DNA from: Apostichopus californicus
Taxonomy: Eukaryota; Echinodermata; Holothuroidea; Aspidochirotida; Stichopodidae
Length of the DNA: 52,352 nucleotides
Assembly (NCBI GenBank): GCA_020650975.1
Contig: JAIPMN010019550.1
Coordinates: forward strand, 1-52,352
Direction: 5' to 3'
Positions 12,801 through 27,800 of the stretch are shown here, one piece after another. The notes beneath the pieces are model-generated. The model did not search any database, was not told the DNA's origin, and saw only the letters and a list, made by a program, of their open reading frames with translations. The stretch's first letter is position 1; each line of letters starts with the position of its first letter. The position numbers were made by a program, and so were the translations under genes.

Positions 12801-15800
12801 TATATCACCAACTATAGAACGGTTTGTCATTTTGAACTTGACTAGCACAGTGTCATCAGTATGACAAAGTTGAACTATCAATCACCCGAAGCCAACAAAA
12901 CCACACGTTCGACACATGCATAGTTTATCCACATGACATGGACTCCACACAAGCAACATTTTTGCTTTGACAACATTTTGTAGTTGTTGTATCATCTAAT
13001 AAATTATGACGTCGTAAAAAAACGTTGTTTTGTTATGATCCGATGATAAATATGAAAATGTTATATCTCCATCTGTTACTCACGCCGAAGTACTCATTCC
13101 CGATATAAAAAAGGACAATTAAATGAACTCACAATGATCTCTACAAAGAAACCTTGGGATTTGTTTTAATAACAACGTTGTAGTAATGATAGATTTTATG
13201 TTATCGAATATTATTTGGCAATAAGACAACATGTTGGTTACCATGGATAGTATAAACTCTAAGTGGACTTAGAATAATAATTCTTAAATAAAAAGAAAGG
13301 ATCATAATGATATAATTCCACGCTTATTTTTGAATAACCAACAGAAGGAGAATACTGTTCGTCTCTTGGGTGTTTTTGTTAAGGATAAACAGCTTCAGGA
13401 GGAGGTCAGTATACAGTAAATAAAACCTTAGATATTTATATAATTCATAATAATATACAATATGGTTTTGTTTATGTTATTAATTTTCATTTGTTGATGG
13501 TGGATGTGATTGAAATATGTATGTTTACATTTCAATCGATACCTGTATGTTAATAAAGATACTCTTACCAACACGTATGTTCTCCTAGTAATGTGTAAAC
13601 TCAATATTTGTGATACGAATTTATAATGATTTCCTTTTCTTTACTATGTCTTCTTTCTTTGTCCTTTTTTCTTATGTTGCTGTAGGAGCTTCTTTGGATA
13701 CTAGAATGTCTTGAGTTTGAAAAGGAAGGAAACGTGGTTCGTATCAAAGTTTAGTTAACCATATAGCCTACATATACTAATGGTAACATAGTTTTATGTA
13801 AATTCCAAGGTTGTGATAACATTAATACACTTTACCTCCTTTTATCAAATATATACACAGCATTTCAGTTCAATGACATGAATATTTCTTTGTTTTGGAA
13901 AATCGATATAATTTCGCGAGTCGTTGACTTCAATTTGCTTTGCCCACGTACATTTAATGTACAACGAAATGCGAAATAATTATAAACAACGAATTTTCAT
14001 AAATCCTGTAAGCTTCTTTTCCGCATCGAAGGACGTAAGCAGTTTCCGCCACCTAATTGTCCGACGTTAGTTCGGTTCCCATTAAGGGCATTACGATTTC
14101 TTTGGCCATTCGTTTTTAACAGGAATCGTCCGCGGAAACTGTCGAAATACTCCGGATCATTGCGGAAAAGAAACAGGTATTGCCATACTGCCATTGAAAT
14201 GGCTAGAGTTTACAAAATATTTAAAAAATCATAATGTTCTACATGTTTTGCTTTCTACCTTCTAATTTCGCACACATATATGCCTAGTCTTCATTGCATG
14301 TAGGTTTGCGGTATTATGTTGCTCTGCTATTGCTTACACCTTTTAATCGAAACTAAATTTTGAGACGGTACGGATTGCCACTTCTACGTTTATCTGCCTT
14401 TTGTATCTTCACTAGTTATGGCACTCAGAATATTATATAAGGTCTACAGGAGAGTGACTAATCACTAGCATCATAAGAATCATACCAACAGATAGTATTC
14501 ATTTAGTTAGCTTACACAAGAAATTTTATGGGTCTATCTTATCTCTAACATTCAGGTTTCAGAGAAGTGTCTTGAGATTGCTAAGCAGCAGTATTTGCAG
14601 AAAAAGGTTGGTATTAACTAGATCAATGGAAATATGTTTATTTTACTCCATTTGTATTGTTTTTACGTCTTAAGACAACATTATTATCACCTAAAACCAA
14701 AATTGCAAAACCTTTATCCTAAAATATAATGAACAAACTGCAAAGGACTTTATTATCAGCGGCGGCATCAAGGAGAGAGGGCATGGGTTGCATTCCCCAC
14801 CCCACCCCACCCCGCTGTGCTTACCACCCAGAGTCGGATGTGGTAAAACAAAACAGAGCTTCTCAATTTTCATAAGTTGGTTAATAGTAGTCTAAAATGT
14901 TATCCTTCCGTAAACGTCTTCCGTAAACGTCACCTCTTGTATCCCAAGGGGATTTGAATACATTCCAATGAAATTGGAAACACTATGGTTTATTTCTGAA
15001 CCTAAGTTAACATAGCTACACGAGAACTGTCTGAGAGCACCGCAACTTACGGGCTTGGAATACCTTCCACGTTACTTAAATCAAATGTGCCTTTGTGATT
15101 TAAAGCCGTATAGAGTGAACAAGAAATAAAACGCCTACCAACTTCCCGGCTTCACCCTCTTGACCCCGTAAGTTCTTTGAATAAAGTCCAGCGACATTGA
15201 ATTTACTTCAAATGTTTGTATGTTTTGCTTAACATTTGCTTCGAGGGAACAAGGAATATCTCAAAACGCTTAAGATTCCGCTGGATCCCCTCTAGAGCCC
15301 CCGGGACCCCCACTATATGTAGTGGCAATTCCACTTACTGACATGCTTTCGTTACAAAGGCGAATAAGAACTATGAAAAGTGCTGCAACTGTAGGACATA
15401 TGACATTACGTTTATTTCAAATATGTGAACTACAAGTAAAATAACTTCACGGATGAAGAGGGACACGGGGATAGGGGTATAGGACGTGTTCCCTAGCCCC
15501 TAAACTTCCCGTGATGTGTACTCTATAAAGGTTCGTCCCTGTCCTTCAACTGCACTCAATTTGCACTTTAACTTTAATTGTTGTTTGCCCCACTTGCCAA
15601 CCCTACTTTGGAATTCCCGAGATTTAATACACTAAAACAAATTTGTCAAATGTAACCATACGGGCTTTTGTGTTGACAATGCAACGAGCAACTATGCATT
15701 GACAACATCCACATACAGTGCCATCAGTTTCAGATTCTTTCCCCTTAGAAAGAGTGTAATGCGTCTCTAAGATATTTAATTTCTAATAAATTGATGAATT

Positions 15801-18800
15801 TCCTACAGATAACTGCTAGAGAATTTGCAACCATCACGTCACCTCTGAGAGAATCAGTGAGTATTCCTCGTAGTTCTCTCTATATTCTATCATCATATTT
15901 GTATTCATAACGTGTTATTTAAATTTAATTTAGTCCACTTGAAGTATGAGTTCATGCCATGAGTCTTTTGCATGTTTTCAAACCGTACTACTTAATAACT
16001 CTTTCATTTCCCCTGTTTTTTCCATGTTATTGCAGCATAAAATGGACGAATTACTCAAAAGTATGGACGATTCCATTACATCCCAAAAAGTAAGCTAATA
16101 GGAATTGTCTATTTGTTAAGGCTTGTTGACAAATTTAGCTTTGACAAATAATTATGCAAGAAACGAAATGCATCAGTTGCATTTACGACAATGTTCAAAC
16201 GTTATAATGTTATTATATTACACCCATTTGCAGGACCTGCATTACATACAAAACCATGTTATCGTAATGGTAATCGTAGTTATTGACCGGTATGCAAATT
16301 GTTCTGATAATTTACACACAGGTCGACTATCTTACGGTTTTATGGTACTTAATTAACGGAACCTTTAGCATTAAATGCACTTTTATACTGTAAAGTTACC
16401 ATTGTAACCGCATCACTTTGCAGGAGCCCTCTTCAGACGCAGTCGATGCATTGGTCCAGTATGCCATTTTAAAACCAGTAAGTCTTTACACATTTAAACC
16501 GATTACATTTAAGTTAATGGAAGTACTTGAATAATTTAACAAATTTGCCTTCTTAAATGTAAACATTTTCAATGAAAAATAACCAACTTATGATGGGAGT
16601 ACAGATCACGGTTACATGAATTGCGTTTTCGTCATTTCAATTAGTTGAATGTGACTGAGCAACATCGTAATGTTAGCTACATCGCTGCAACAAATGCCGC
16701 CTCTAAGGTAAGACCATTTTGTTCATCACTGCAAGAACTGTAAACGTGATATCAATGTATTATAGACGTTCCCATTCAAGTTAATACGGCATAAAATTAA
16801 AAATGGGTTCATAAATTGAATAAGTATGTATGACTCGTTTTCAATGTTTGCTCAATATGTGAACAACAAGTTTTAGTATCAAACTGGCGATATGAAAGAT
16901 TACGTTGGTGTAATACAATTCAATTTAGTATAATTAGTAAACAATGTATTAAATTACAAAAGATTTAACTAGTACCATTTAGTTTGCAAATGGCAATACA
17001 ATTAAATAGGCAGTCAGAACTGTTTTTGGTGTAATGTGAACTTGTATATTTACATATTTACAAGTATGTGGTTGGGATCACTGTCAGTAGTGCTTAAGTT
17101 TCAACTATTTTACCTTACAGATTAAGTACATAAAGATTGTACAAGCTATACACGAGCGGTTCGGCGAGGTAAGAACCCCTTTTCTCTCTCCACATACATG
17201 TGCACTCACTTCTTCCTCTTTTCAGCTTCTTTACGCAATAATTGTAATGACATTTATTCATCCCTTTGATGGAACGTATGAAGACAACGAATTACTGACA
17301 TGGGCCCTTTCACAAAGGAGACAATAGCATACCGATAATGTATTTACTTGTAATGAAATATCTTGCTTTGCGTGCAAAGAACCTAATCTCACGGACAATA
17401 TATAGGCCAATGTCGTCGCTGATTGAATTTAACAATAATTATCTTTACAGGGCAACTCTGTGACAGAATTAAAAGCCTTCTTGAAGACTATTGCAGAGAA
17501 AGTGTTGGTAAGTGATATGTACTTTCCATTGATCACTTTTTAAACAGCACATATCACCATTACTCATATCCAGCTTGGTAAACAAGTACTCCCCCCCCCC
17601 CCTCCCTAATAGGCATCACTCACGTGTTCTTAAACTACCATGAACAATGTAAGGCGTCATAAAGTATGGATATCAATTTTGTAGATGTTTCTTATCGAAG
17701 ATCATGTGTAAAGTCTTCATTTCAAGATGGATTAGTCTTATATTAAGTAACACACAAACACGGAAGAACATTACACATTAAGATGTATGACGCAATGCTA
17801 TGATGCCCCGTTATTGGCATTCCTACTTTCGAACGCCAGCTTGATTAGTGAGATTATGAAGCAATCAACTGAGAAGATCATATAACACAGCAAAAGCCCT
17901 TTAACCAACAATCATGCAACTTGATGCATTTATAATTTCGCGTCCAATACGGAGAAACCCATGTAGTGGTAATGTTAGCCTCATTAAAGTCGCTCACATA
18001 TACTGTGTTCTTATTCACAACAAATGTTCGCAAAATATTTATATCAGTCACTCTGACAAAAAGTGAACTTAATGTGTTTTCTAGTCATTCATATCTCATG
18101 ATAACAATATTATTTCATGAACATCAAATGTTAACTGCGGATATTTAATTTCTATAATTTACAGATTAGGGAAAATGCTATATTCAAGGAGCATATTTCT
18201 AAGATCCTGGAAGATACTCAACCTACTAAAGAAGAGGTAATTGTCTTTTACATAATATCCTTGAGAATTAAACAGTCATCTCATTACAATATTTTTAAAA
18301 CATGATGATATCTTTCTTCATTTAAACATACTCATACACATGATTGATTTATATATCTTGAGGTACAACGACATAAAGTTAAGAGAAAAGTATGGCAATT
18401 ATCTGGAAATGCATCTCTTTGTTGTGCATTTGTCTATCAAAAACGGTTTGCAACCTGGTTTTAATAATACCTATTAACAATACAGAGAAAAAAATACATC
18501 AGATTGATAGGATATCGATGACGTTGTCTAGCTGATCGGTGTCACGTGAAGAATAATTCAATCCTTAGTACGTGACGTAGATTGCACAATAGGAAACTCA
18601 AATGTCATATGCAATCGTAAAGCTAGCGTCACTCAAAGCACATAACATGCTGCATACTGTTTGAGTTCAAACCATTACCCAATTCGTCTTATTTTAAATC
18701 TTCAATACTTCATACAGGAAATAACAAGCGTGTTTGTGAGAATGCTGCTATTCAGTGTTGAAAAGAAACTGGTGAGACGGTGGTTTTCATTCTTTCTGAA

Positions 18801-21800
18801 CAGAATTTCACAAGTCACAACAGATATATGGTACATAGTGTTCAGAGGTTACCTACATGAGCAACTTTTGTACGTTATTCGTACAAATATGTCTTTTTAT
18901 TGCTTTCGCTAAGTATGTTTTGATCACTGTTGTGCTAATTACTTGCAACTGCATGTTTTTAAGTCCAATTATTTTTTCTCATTCTGTCTTAGTCAATCTA
19001 CGTACTGTATTACTTAATTGTACTCTTCCTTTGTAGCTTCACTGTCATATCTAAAATTCCTTAAACAGTATAATATATCGTTATCTATGTGAACCAATCA
19101 TCGTCAAACTTTATGTAAATTGCACGTCCCGTGGAACTATTTGTTGGAATACCAACAGTATTTCTTCGCTCAGTGATGGATATCTGGAAGTCTTTGTTAA
19201 TGTGTCATACATTAAATCACGTGACCGTTAACTGGGACTTACGGGGATCTTTAGTTTTGAAATTAACGTTGTATTATATGTGCAGCATTTGATTTCAAAC
19301 ATAGCAAAGGCGAATTTCTAGAGTAAACAAAAATTAAATTCATGCCATAACATTTCGATTACCTATTTACCTATGTAGATAGAAATAGGAGAGTGCATAG
19401 AAATGCTGCAATCTGGCCTGGATAAAAAGAAGGTATGAACATAAATTAGCTTCTTATCACATGTTACAGGTTGTGGGAAATACTTTAATAACATTTATGG
19501 TTCTGCTGTCATATAAAATATTGCTTTAAGTAAAGGGGCACGTATTTCCCAAGGTTTATAATTTATTTATTACCCCGTGTTTTTTTTTCAATCTACTAGG
19601 AAAATAACCTGCTTTTCTTTTTCTGTTTTGTTGTATTCTTTACAGCTCACAAAATCATTCTTTACAGAATTACCACGTTATTCACAGACAGAAGGATGCG
19701 TAAGTTTTACTACTTCAGATTACTCAAAAAGTCCTCCTTCATCTTCCATAAGATTTTTTTTATGAAAACCTTTGTTTCAAAGTTAAAGTTTAAGCTAATT
19801 AAAGATATTATCAAGATCTGTATTTTCTTTTGCATACATTTATTGCAATTAATTTTCTTTTACTTTAATGTTTCCAGTTAAGTAAAGAGTTTATGTTCCA
19901 GATTCTTCGAGAAGCAGTTGTAGGAGAAAAGGTAATCTATTTCTCGCGTATCCATGAACGCAATGTTAATTCATTTTATTGATCTGTCATAATCTCCGCA
20001 CCAACTAGTCTATCAGTCCAATGTCCGGTAAATAGACCACACCATCCTTGCAAGTGTGTCAAACTATACTTCCTTCACTACGTGCTTGCTGTTGGTGAGA
20101 ATGAATGGAGAAAATTTTGCTAAATGCAATATCTCAAATGTGGTTATACTACTAAATATTAAAGTTTATTCTAACTTATTAAAAAAATACCCACTTTCGT
20201 AAATATTCACAACTTTTTACTATATTACCCCTTTGTGGGAATGTACTTTCACTCGCAGATAACCGAGGTTGATTGCTTTCGTATACTTGAGGCGGCCTTG
20301 AATGAGAAACAGGTGATTTATTGTTCATATGCGTTTATATAATGTTATTCATATGTCTAAGTTATCATTCAAGTCAATGTTTTAACCAGACAATCTTAAA
20401 GATATGTATTTTTCTCAACAGATTCAAATTAGTGAATATATGGGAGAACTGACACAATCAGTTAAGGACAACCTGGTATGATTTGCTTCATCATTTTTAT
20501 TATGAACATAAACCAAAATTATATTAAGAAATCCAATTTTAATGGTTCCATTGTGGTGCCGCTGCCGTAAAGAATGCGCTGATAAGTACTTATGTTGATT
20601 TTCATTTCATGTCCATTTCAAGTTGCAAGTTCTTGCTTTATGTCAAATGTTGAAGTTGACAGAAAACTCCTATAAGGTATGGAACGGATAAATTAAATTG
20701 TTTGATCTGTTTTTAGATTACCAAGGAAGAAATGATGGAGGAACTCCGAAGATGTGCCAAGGAAAATCTGGTAAGAGCATAATATTCCGGCAGCCATTTA
20801 CACGTGACCATACTTATTCGTTCTTCATAACATTTATTAAGCCCTATTTAATGTTGAATTTGCGTATATACAAATTTCATCATTAAACAGTAACGAATTT
20901 CATCCCTCCCTCGAGTAGTCATAATTTTTTAGAATACACTTAAATAATGTGACATAATAAAGTCTCCGATAATTTCACTTTTCATTCTAGGTAATAGCTC
21001 ATTAATGTATAATAACTTTTAGCAGATTTATCTCTGTCTTCCAGTTATTCAACTGGTTTGAATTTCTTTACAATTTACTTGGTTTCAGTAGCTAATATAA
21101 TTGATATTAAACACTTAACTTAACAGGAAAACGAAGTGTACTACTGCTATCAGTTGAATTACCTCCTCAATAACGAGCAGGTAAGATCTTTCCCTTTCTT
21201 TCTATTGTGTATTTTTATATTTCCTGTATGAACTGATAAACTTCAAAGTTTTGCATAATTTTTATTTGACCAGCTTACCTACAAGGAGTATACCAACGAA
21301 ATACAAAGTTCCATGGACAATAATTTGGTACGTCATTTCATAATAGGCATTTGTAATGTAAACAAAAGAAAAACAGAAAATTTTCTTTCCATTGATTAGC
21401 TAAACTGATTGACGTAGATAGTTCTTACACGATTTCAGGCTGCTGAGTAATTTAAGATGAGCTAAACATTAGTATGGCAACATTTCAGATATGGTCACAT
21501 CTACGAAGCATCTTAGAAAAAATTAAAACATCCATTAGCTGTTACTTCCATCAGGATACATCTGTTTACTGTGTCGCTGTCGTAAGTCAACGTTAAAACA
21601 TTAAATCCTGTTGTAGATTCGTAACAACGAATGTGAAAAAACGAGTATGTTGTTTGTATGACAGAAACGATTAGGCAAATAATATTGATTTCAATAGTGT
21701 AAGACATTTCGCATAACATTTAAACACTATAGGTGGAGAGAAGTCATGTCGTGGAGGGATTACAAGATAGTCTTAAAAATAATTTGGTGAGTATGTTGAA

Positions 21801-24800
21801 TTTATATCTATATACAGATGTTATCTTTCAGAAAAAGTTCTTAAAGTTGTGTAAGACATTTTTGATAATCATCACAATAAATATTGAAATTAGAATAACG
21901 CGCAACGTTTTTTATGTCTCCTTAGTTTATTAATCAACATGTCAATCAGCTGCTATCATTGTGGTACGAAAGTTGGTATTCAGTTTCTACACTATTAAGG
22001 ATAACTGAACGTACGTTATTGTCATCGTATGGGCTACTGGGCATATTTATTTCGTGTTAAGTTCAGTCCGATCTGTAAACCAAGTGTTACTCATTTGATA
22101 ACCTATGTGTCGAAACCATTTTTAGCCGAACAAATATTACCATTGCTGCAGAAACAATAATTTCATGATATTGAAAGGATTTAACCATTCTTATTTGACA
22201 GATAACTAGGCAACAACTTCTCAGCCAACTATGTCAAATTCATGTGGGAGGAAAGGTACTAGTAACTATTCTTTCTTTGTTTGTTACATTAGTTTTAAAA
22301 TTCGGATTTGTTGATAACTAAATATTTTGCTCGCAGATTTTGTAGGATTTCAATAGTCACAATTCTGCAGGAATTCGATGAAAGTCACTATTGTTAGAAA
22401 CACAACTTTCTTTCTCTTACGGGCATAATCTATTACATGCAGAAACTATATGTTCAATGCCTTAAGTGATAGCTATCTTATTTAACACGTGGGATATTGA
22501 AAGAAGTAGTGATTTAAGATATAAACTTCTGATACTCTGAGAATTAGTTCATGTGCATTGTACAATGACGGTTAAGTTATCTTATTTAGGCCTATATCGT
22601 ATATGTGCATCACATTCCATATGAATTTGCTGATGATACGTCCTCTTGACTGTTTGAGAGATAAGAAAAATATGTGCAAATATATATCACAATTTAACGT
22701 TATTAATGTATACAATGTATTTAACAAGAGATGAATCCGTACAAACATATGCAAATGTTTTTTAAATTACATATCACTTTCTACCAAATCCAGATAAGTG
22801 AGCATATAGAGGCACTGCAACTATCAAGAACAAAATATTTGGTAAGAAAACCAAAATCAAGCAGTATAAATGGAAAAACTGTTAATCATACTTGGCCAAA
22901 AACGCCAAAATCCAGTTCACTACAGGTCCTACAATTGAATATATTGTAACATTTCATTGCGTAAAATGTTGTCTATATTGGTTGGATGTTTGAATAAGAA
23001 ACTTAACAGACCATAATAAAATCACACATCTATCACCGGATCCTTTCAGATATCAGAGGGCACTCTAATGAGTCAGTTCCAAGAACTTGTCAAGAAGGGC
23101 AAGGTAAGTGCATGTACAAGCATTTAACGGTAATAACAATTATCAGTGATTATTGTAGCTTTTCTTTACTCAATAGTTATGTTGAGAACTTCAAGTTCAA
23201 GTAGTTTCTCATGAAAATGTCAGCACGTTATATTGCTAAATTTAGTCATCTCAGCATATGATTTCCACAAAAACAATTAACAAAATGTAATAATATGACT
23301 TTTCATACTACAGCTGGACTCTATGAGTTTCGTTACAGCAATTAGTGACTGCATAGAAAGAAAATTGGTAAGTTGGTATTACGTTTTACTTTTGGCATAG
23401 TTTTAAGCCAGGAAGATGACATTAGTATTTTCACTTAACATCACCCAATTACCAACCATAATGAAATATATTCTTCAATAAACGATTCTGTTTTCACCCA
23501 CTAGATATCGGAGACCATTTTCCTGCAACAACTCATGCTTAGACTTTTAGACACTACGGTAATAACGTTGGATTTTATTTACTCCTACTAAAACCAAATC
23601 TTAATATTGAATCAGTTTACAAAGACAATAAAACTAAGAAAATAAACAGGGGCTGATTGAAACATCTAGTACTACACATCAATCGTTTTTCTTTACCTGT
23701 TCAACTAAATGCCACTGAAACTTTCTCCTCACAGATTGATTTCGAAACCTATAGAAATCAGCTTGAATCCTGTATTGAAAAGGAAACGGTGAGTTTCCGT
23801 TCATGGTCCGTATACCAAGTTGGCCTTGTCAATTGTTAAAACCCATGTTTTGACATGGGTTGTTGCATTAGTGTAGTATTATTTCACTTTCTGTGTTATT
23901 TTCTTAAAACCTACCAGGGCATTCGATTTTGCTATATTTTCCTCATCATTATTCCTCATTATTATTTCCTTTAAATTGTAGATGAATGGATAAGTTTTAT
24001 TTAAAAAAATACCGAATATCAAACAAAATCTTATTGAAACGTACCAACACCAGTGTGTTGTTGCTTTGCAAACCGTAACAAAAATCCTTTCTTTTTTACT
24101 TAAGGTTTTGTCATAAGCAGTCTTCATATGATGCTCGTGCATGAATATTATTCATTCTCCTTTTTTATTACACAGTTACAACTGGAAACTTACCTGTCAC
24201 AATTGGATAGCCTCTGGAATGATAAAAAGGTACTTGATCATTGTTAAATCAATTTCAGATAGTGTCCATAAATATAAATATGAAATATTCATTTGCCTTG
24301 TTTTTATCACAGATTGAACAGGTTAATTACATGGGAGCACTTCGAAACTGCTTAATAAAACATTTGGTGAGTTATGACCACTTCCTCTTATTCAAACTAG
24401 AAACCTTAATCTACATTGTCAAACTGATCATTATGTTTCTACATAAGTTAAATTAATTAGAAACAAACAGTAATTGAACACCTTTACTTGTTATATTTTC
24501 TGATCTAATCATATCTTGTCTTATCTTGTCTATTCATTGACATATACAACACATTCATTATTGTCCAAAAGAGCTAGATCAAATATCTTACAATCCACAT
24601 ATTGCATAGCGTTTACTTGATCTACGAATATTATCATTTCAAGTTAACTTTGAACAGCTTTATGACACGTTACCTCAGACGTTATAACTTCACAGCGAAT
24701 GATAATCTTTAAAGCATTCGTAGACGTAGCATTTTTTTATACTACCTTATACGTTTCGCTGTACGCAAACCTGCAATATATATTTAGTGCCACTACAACG

Positions 24801-27800
24801 CATATACTTGACATTTTGAAGCACTCTACTAGGAAGTTAATTCTACAAATATTTGCATTCCATTTACCAAAGTGACGACAACTATGGCACACAGATAAAT
24901 AGAGAACTTTATTGGTGCATACAATTTTATTTTATTTTAGATGACTAAAGAAGGATTCCTTGGGCATTTATTCAATCTTTTGAAAAAAAATAAGGTGAGA
25001 AGGCTCTGTGATCAATCTGTTACTCATTACGTAATTTGTATCAATACACTTTTGACTAGCCTATGGAATTAAGATCTTTGTTGTATATGTAATTTACTTG
25101 ATTTCTTATCAGATTTATACTTATTTGTAGAATAAATGACACTTTTTAACATATTATCAAAATCACATTTACCCTTCGTCTTATTATTGTATTGACAGCT
25201 GAAGTACGACGAAGTCACTTCCGAGTTGAAAATTTGTTTCAAAGAAAATTTGGTAAGTTTAATGTCAAGTTACTTTATCCCAAGACAGTTGGTCTAGAAT
25301 GATATGACTTAACATTTAATCTTACCTATGCTACCGCAATTTCGCGCAAAAGTATGTTAGTGAACAATTCAAGTACAGTGAATGCTACATTCCAGTCATT
25401 GAATAAGTAAATTATCATTTTTACGGCCAATGGGTATCATATTCTTACGTACAGATACCAGTAAAAAATGTGGAGGCATCTGTATCCGTTCACACCTACA
25501 GCTGACGAGGTTTTGCGTGTAGCTGTATAGGTCTACACTGATTCAACAATGAAACAAGGACTTACGTTACATATCGATTACAAAAGATTAACTATGCAAT
25601 AACAGACAGTTAATGAGTATCCATAGAAGCTGAAAAATAGAAAAACATTATGCACATTGAAATAGAAACATTGTCTACAATGATATAAACATTAACAGTG
25701 GTTGCATCAATGCACAACAATAACGGTGGGTTAGGTGAGTCCTGGCAACAACATGTTTATTTCTCTAGACATTCTTTGGAGAATCATAGAAATAGTTACT
25801 CCCTGTTTCTAAAGTTATTTCTATCATAACAGTTTTAATAATAGTGAATACAATCTTATATTTACTATTGAAAACCTGCAATTATTAAGGTCTCTCCATC
25901 ATGAATATTTATAATCTTACTTTTTAACAGGTGAATGATGCCGCTTTCTTCAACCAATTAGTATCGATAGTAAAGGTATTTATGTATTGTTCTAAAATTT
26001 CCTTAAAGAAAAAGAAAACAGGTTATAGTTGGTAAGCCATATTAAGAGTTACCCAATTACCCCATATCTGGATATAATTGTATCGTTCTGCGTAATCTGA
26101 TGTAATAGATGTTTACTGCGTGTATTCTCGAGTATATGATCAGAACAACCAGTACACAGGTAAATATAACACAATTTATTGTTCTTACAACTACGCACCA
26201 GTTCTAAATAGTATTAATCATACTCTCTTCACTTGTGATAATCTCGTTACATTGGCAAGATGAAACAGTCTGTGGTTTCTTCGAAAGTAAGATTTAATCC
26301 TTTATTAAAACACGTGTTGTTCTTGTAACAGTGGTCAAAGAAAGATTTGATGAAAGAGCATGAAGCATGTCTTAGAGAGAATCTTGTGAGTATATACCTT
26401 TGCATTGTTTGTTCGTTTCTAAAATAAATACATGTTAATGGTCGGAGTCATATCGTGCTGCAATTGGTGAGTGTTCAGAGAACTAACGCAATCATTTCAG
26501 ATAATTTATTCTTTAAGGGATATGATTTCTTTTGGGGGGGATATATCCTAACACCACTTGGTCTCTAGAACGATCGTGAATATATCGAAATGTTATTAAA
26601 CTTTACCTACCCTCCTTGCACAGATCACCACTAATGCTTTCAGAGAGCAACTTCATAAACTCGTTGAAACTAAAGAGGTAAGTTTTTTCATCCTCCTATG
26701 TATTGAATAGATTCAATTGGAGTCAGGTTTTCAGCATATTGTTATTGCTACAGAAGTTGCTGCATTATTTCAAATACCTACTAATCACCTTACTTATGTC
26801 GACTTCCTGCCCTTTCTTCACAGCTTCAAATCAAAGACTTCGTTGAGGGTTTGAAACGATGCTTAAAGGAGACATTGGTAGGCCTCACTTTCTCAACTAG
26901 TTTATGGTGTACTTTCTACGCCTCTCTCAGGTGTTACATGAGATTTAATGGAGTATAATTTTATACTTATATATTAGACTGTATTCTTATGCTAGTTTAG
27001 TTCGATTTTCTCAAGCAATTTCAATATGGTTACTTATTTAATGAACGAGTTATTTCAACGTTATTGAAACTTTGTGCATTAAACGTTATATATAAAAAGA
27101 TATATTATTTTCTTCACAGATAGATATCCAGTTTTTCTTATCAACGATACACAGTTACCTACAAACTAAAGTGGTAAGTAGATTATGGCTTTGATTTCAT
27201 CAGGTACGTTTCACGATTTCACAACCTCTCATAATAGAATATCTTACAACCTTAAGAAGGGGGTTATAGTAAAAACAATATAGGTTTACATATTTTTCAT
27301 CAACGGTTGAACGTAGCTGTTAACTGGATTATATGATTATATCTCAACAGCTAAAGCCAGACTTGTTTGTGGACCAGCTATTTGACGTTGTTAAAACCTC
27401 GGAGGTATTTTGAAAATTACATAATTTCACCGGGCATTTCTAGTATAAAGTTGTTTGTGTTATCATCATTTGCAATAAGTTGACTATATATTCTTTAGCT
27501 ATACGGTGAGATATGTGTCTCTTTGTTCTTCCTACATTAAGTTTATGTCTGTTTTTCTCTTTTATTTATGATTTGCTTAATTGATATTGGCATTCCTCCC
27601 AACTTATATCGTTTTGTTCAAGCGACGCAAATTGCTCTGTACTTCCGGACCTGTACTTATCACAATAAAACGGAGTCATTTTTAGTGTATGAAATACTCA
27701 AGTAAAACGCATATGAAATAACTTTTTATTTTAAATTAAATTTGCAATCAGGACGTATGTCTCACCTCTCAATAGACGCAGACAAATTATAAATGACAGC

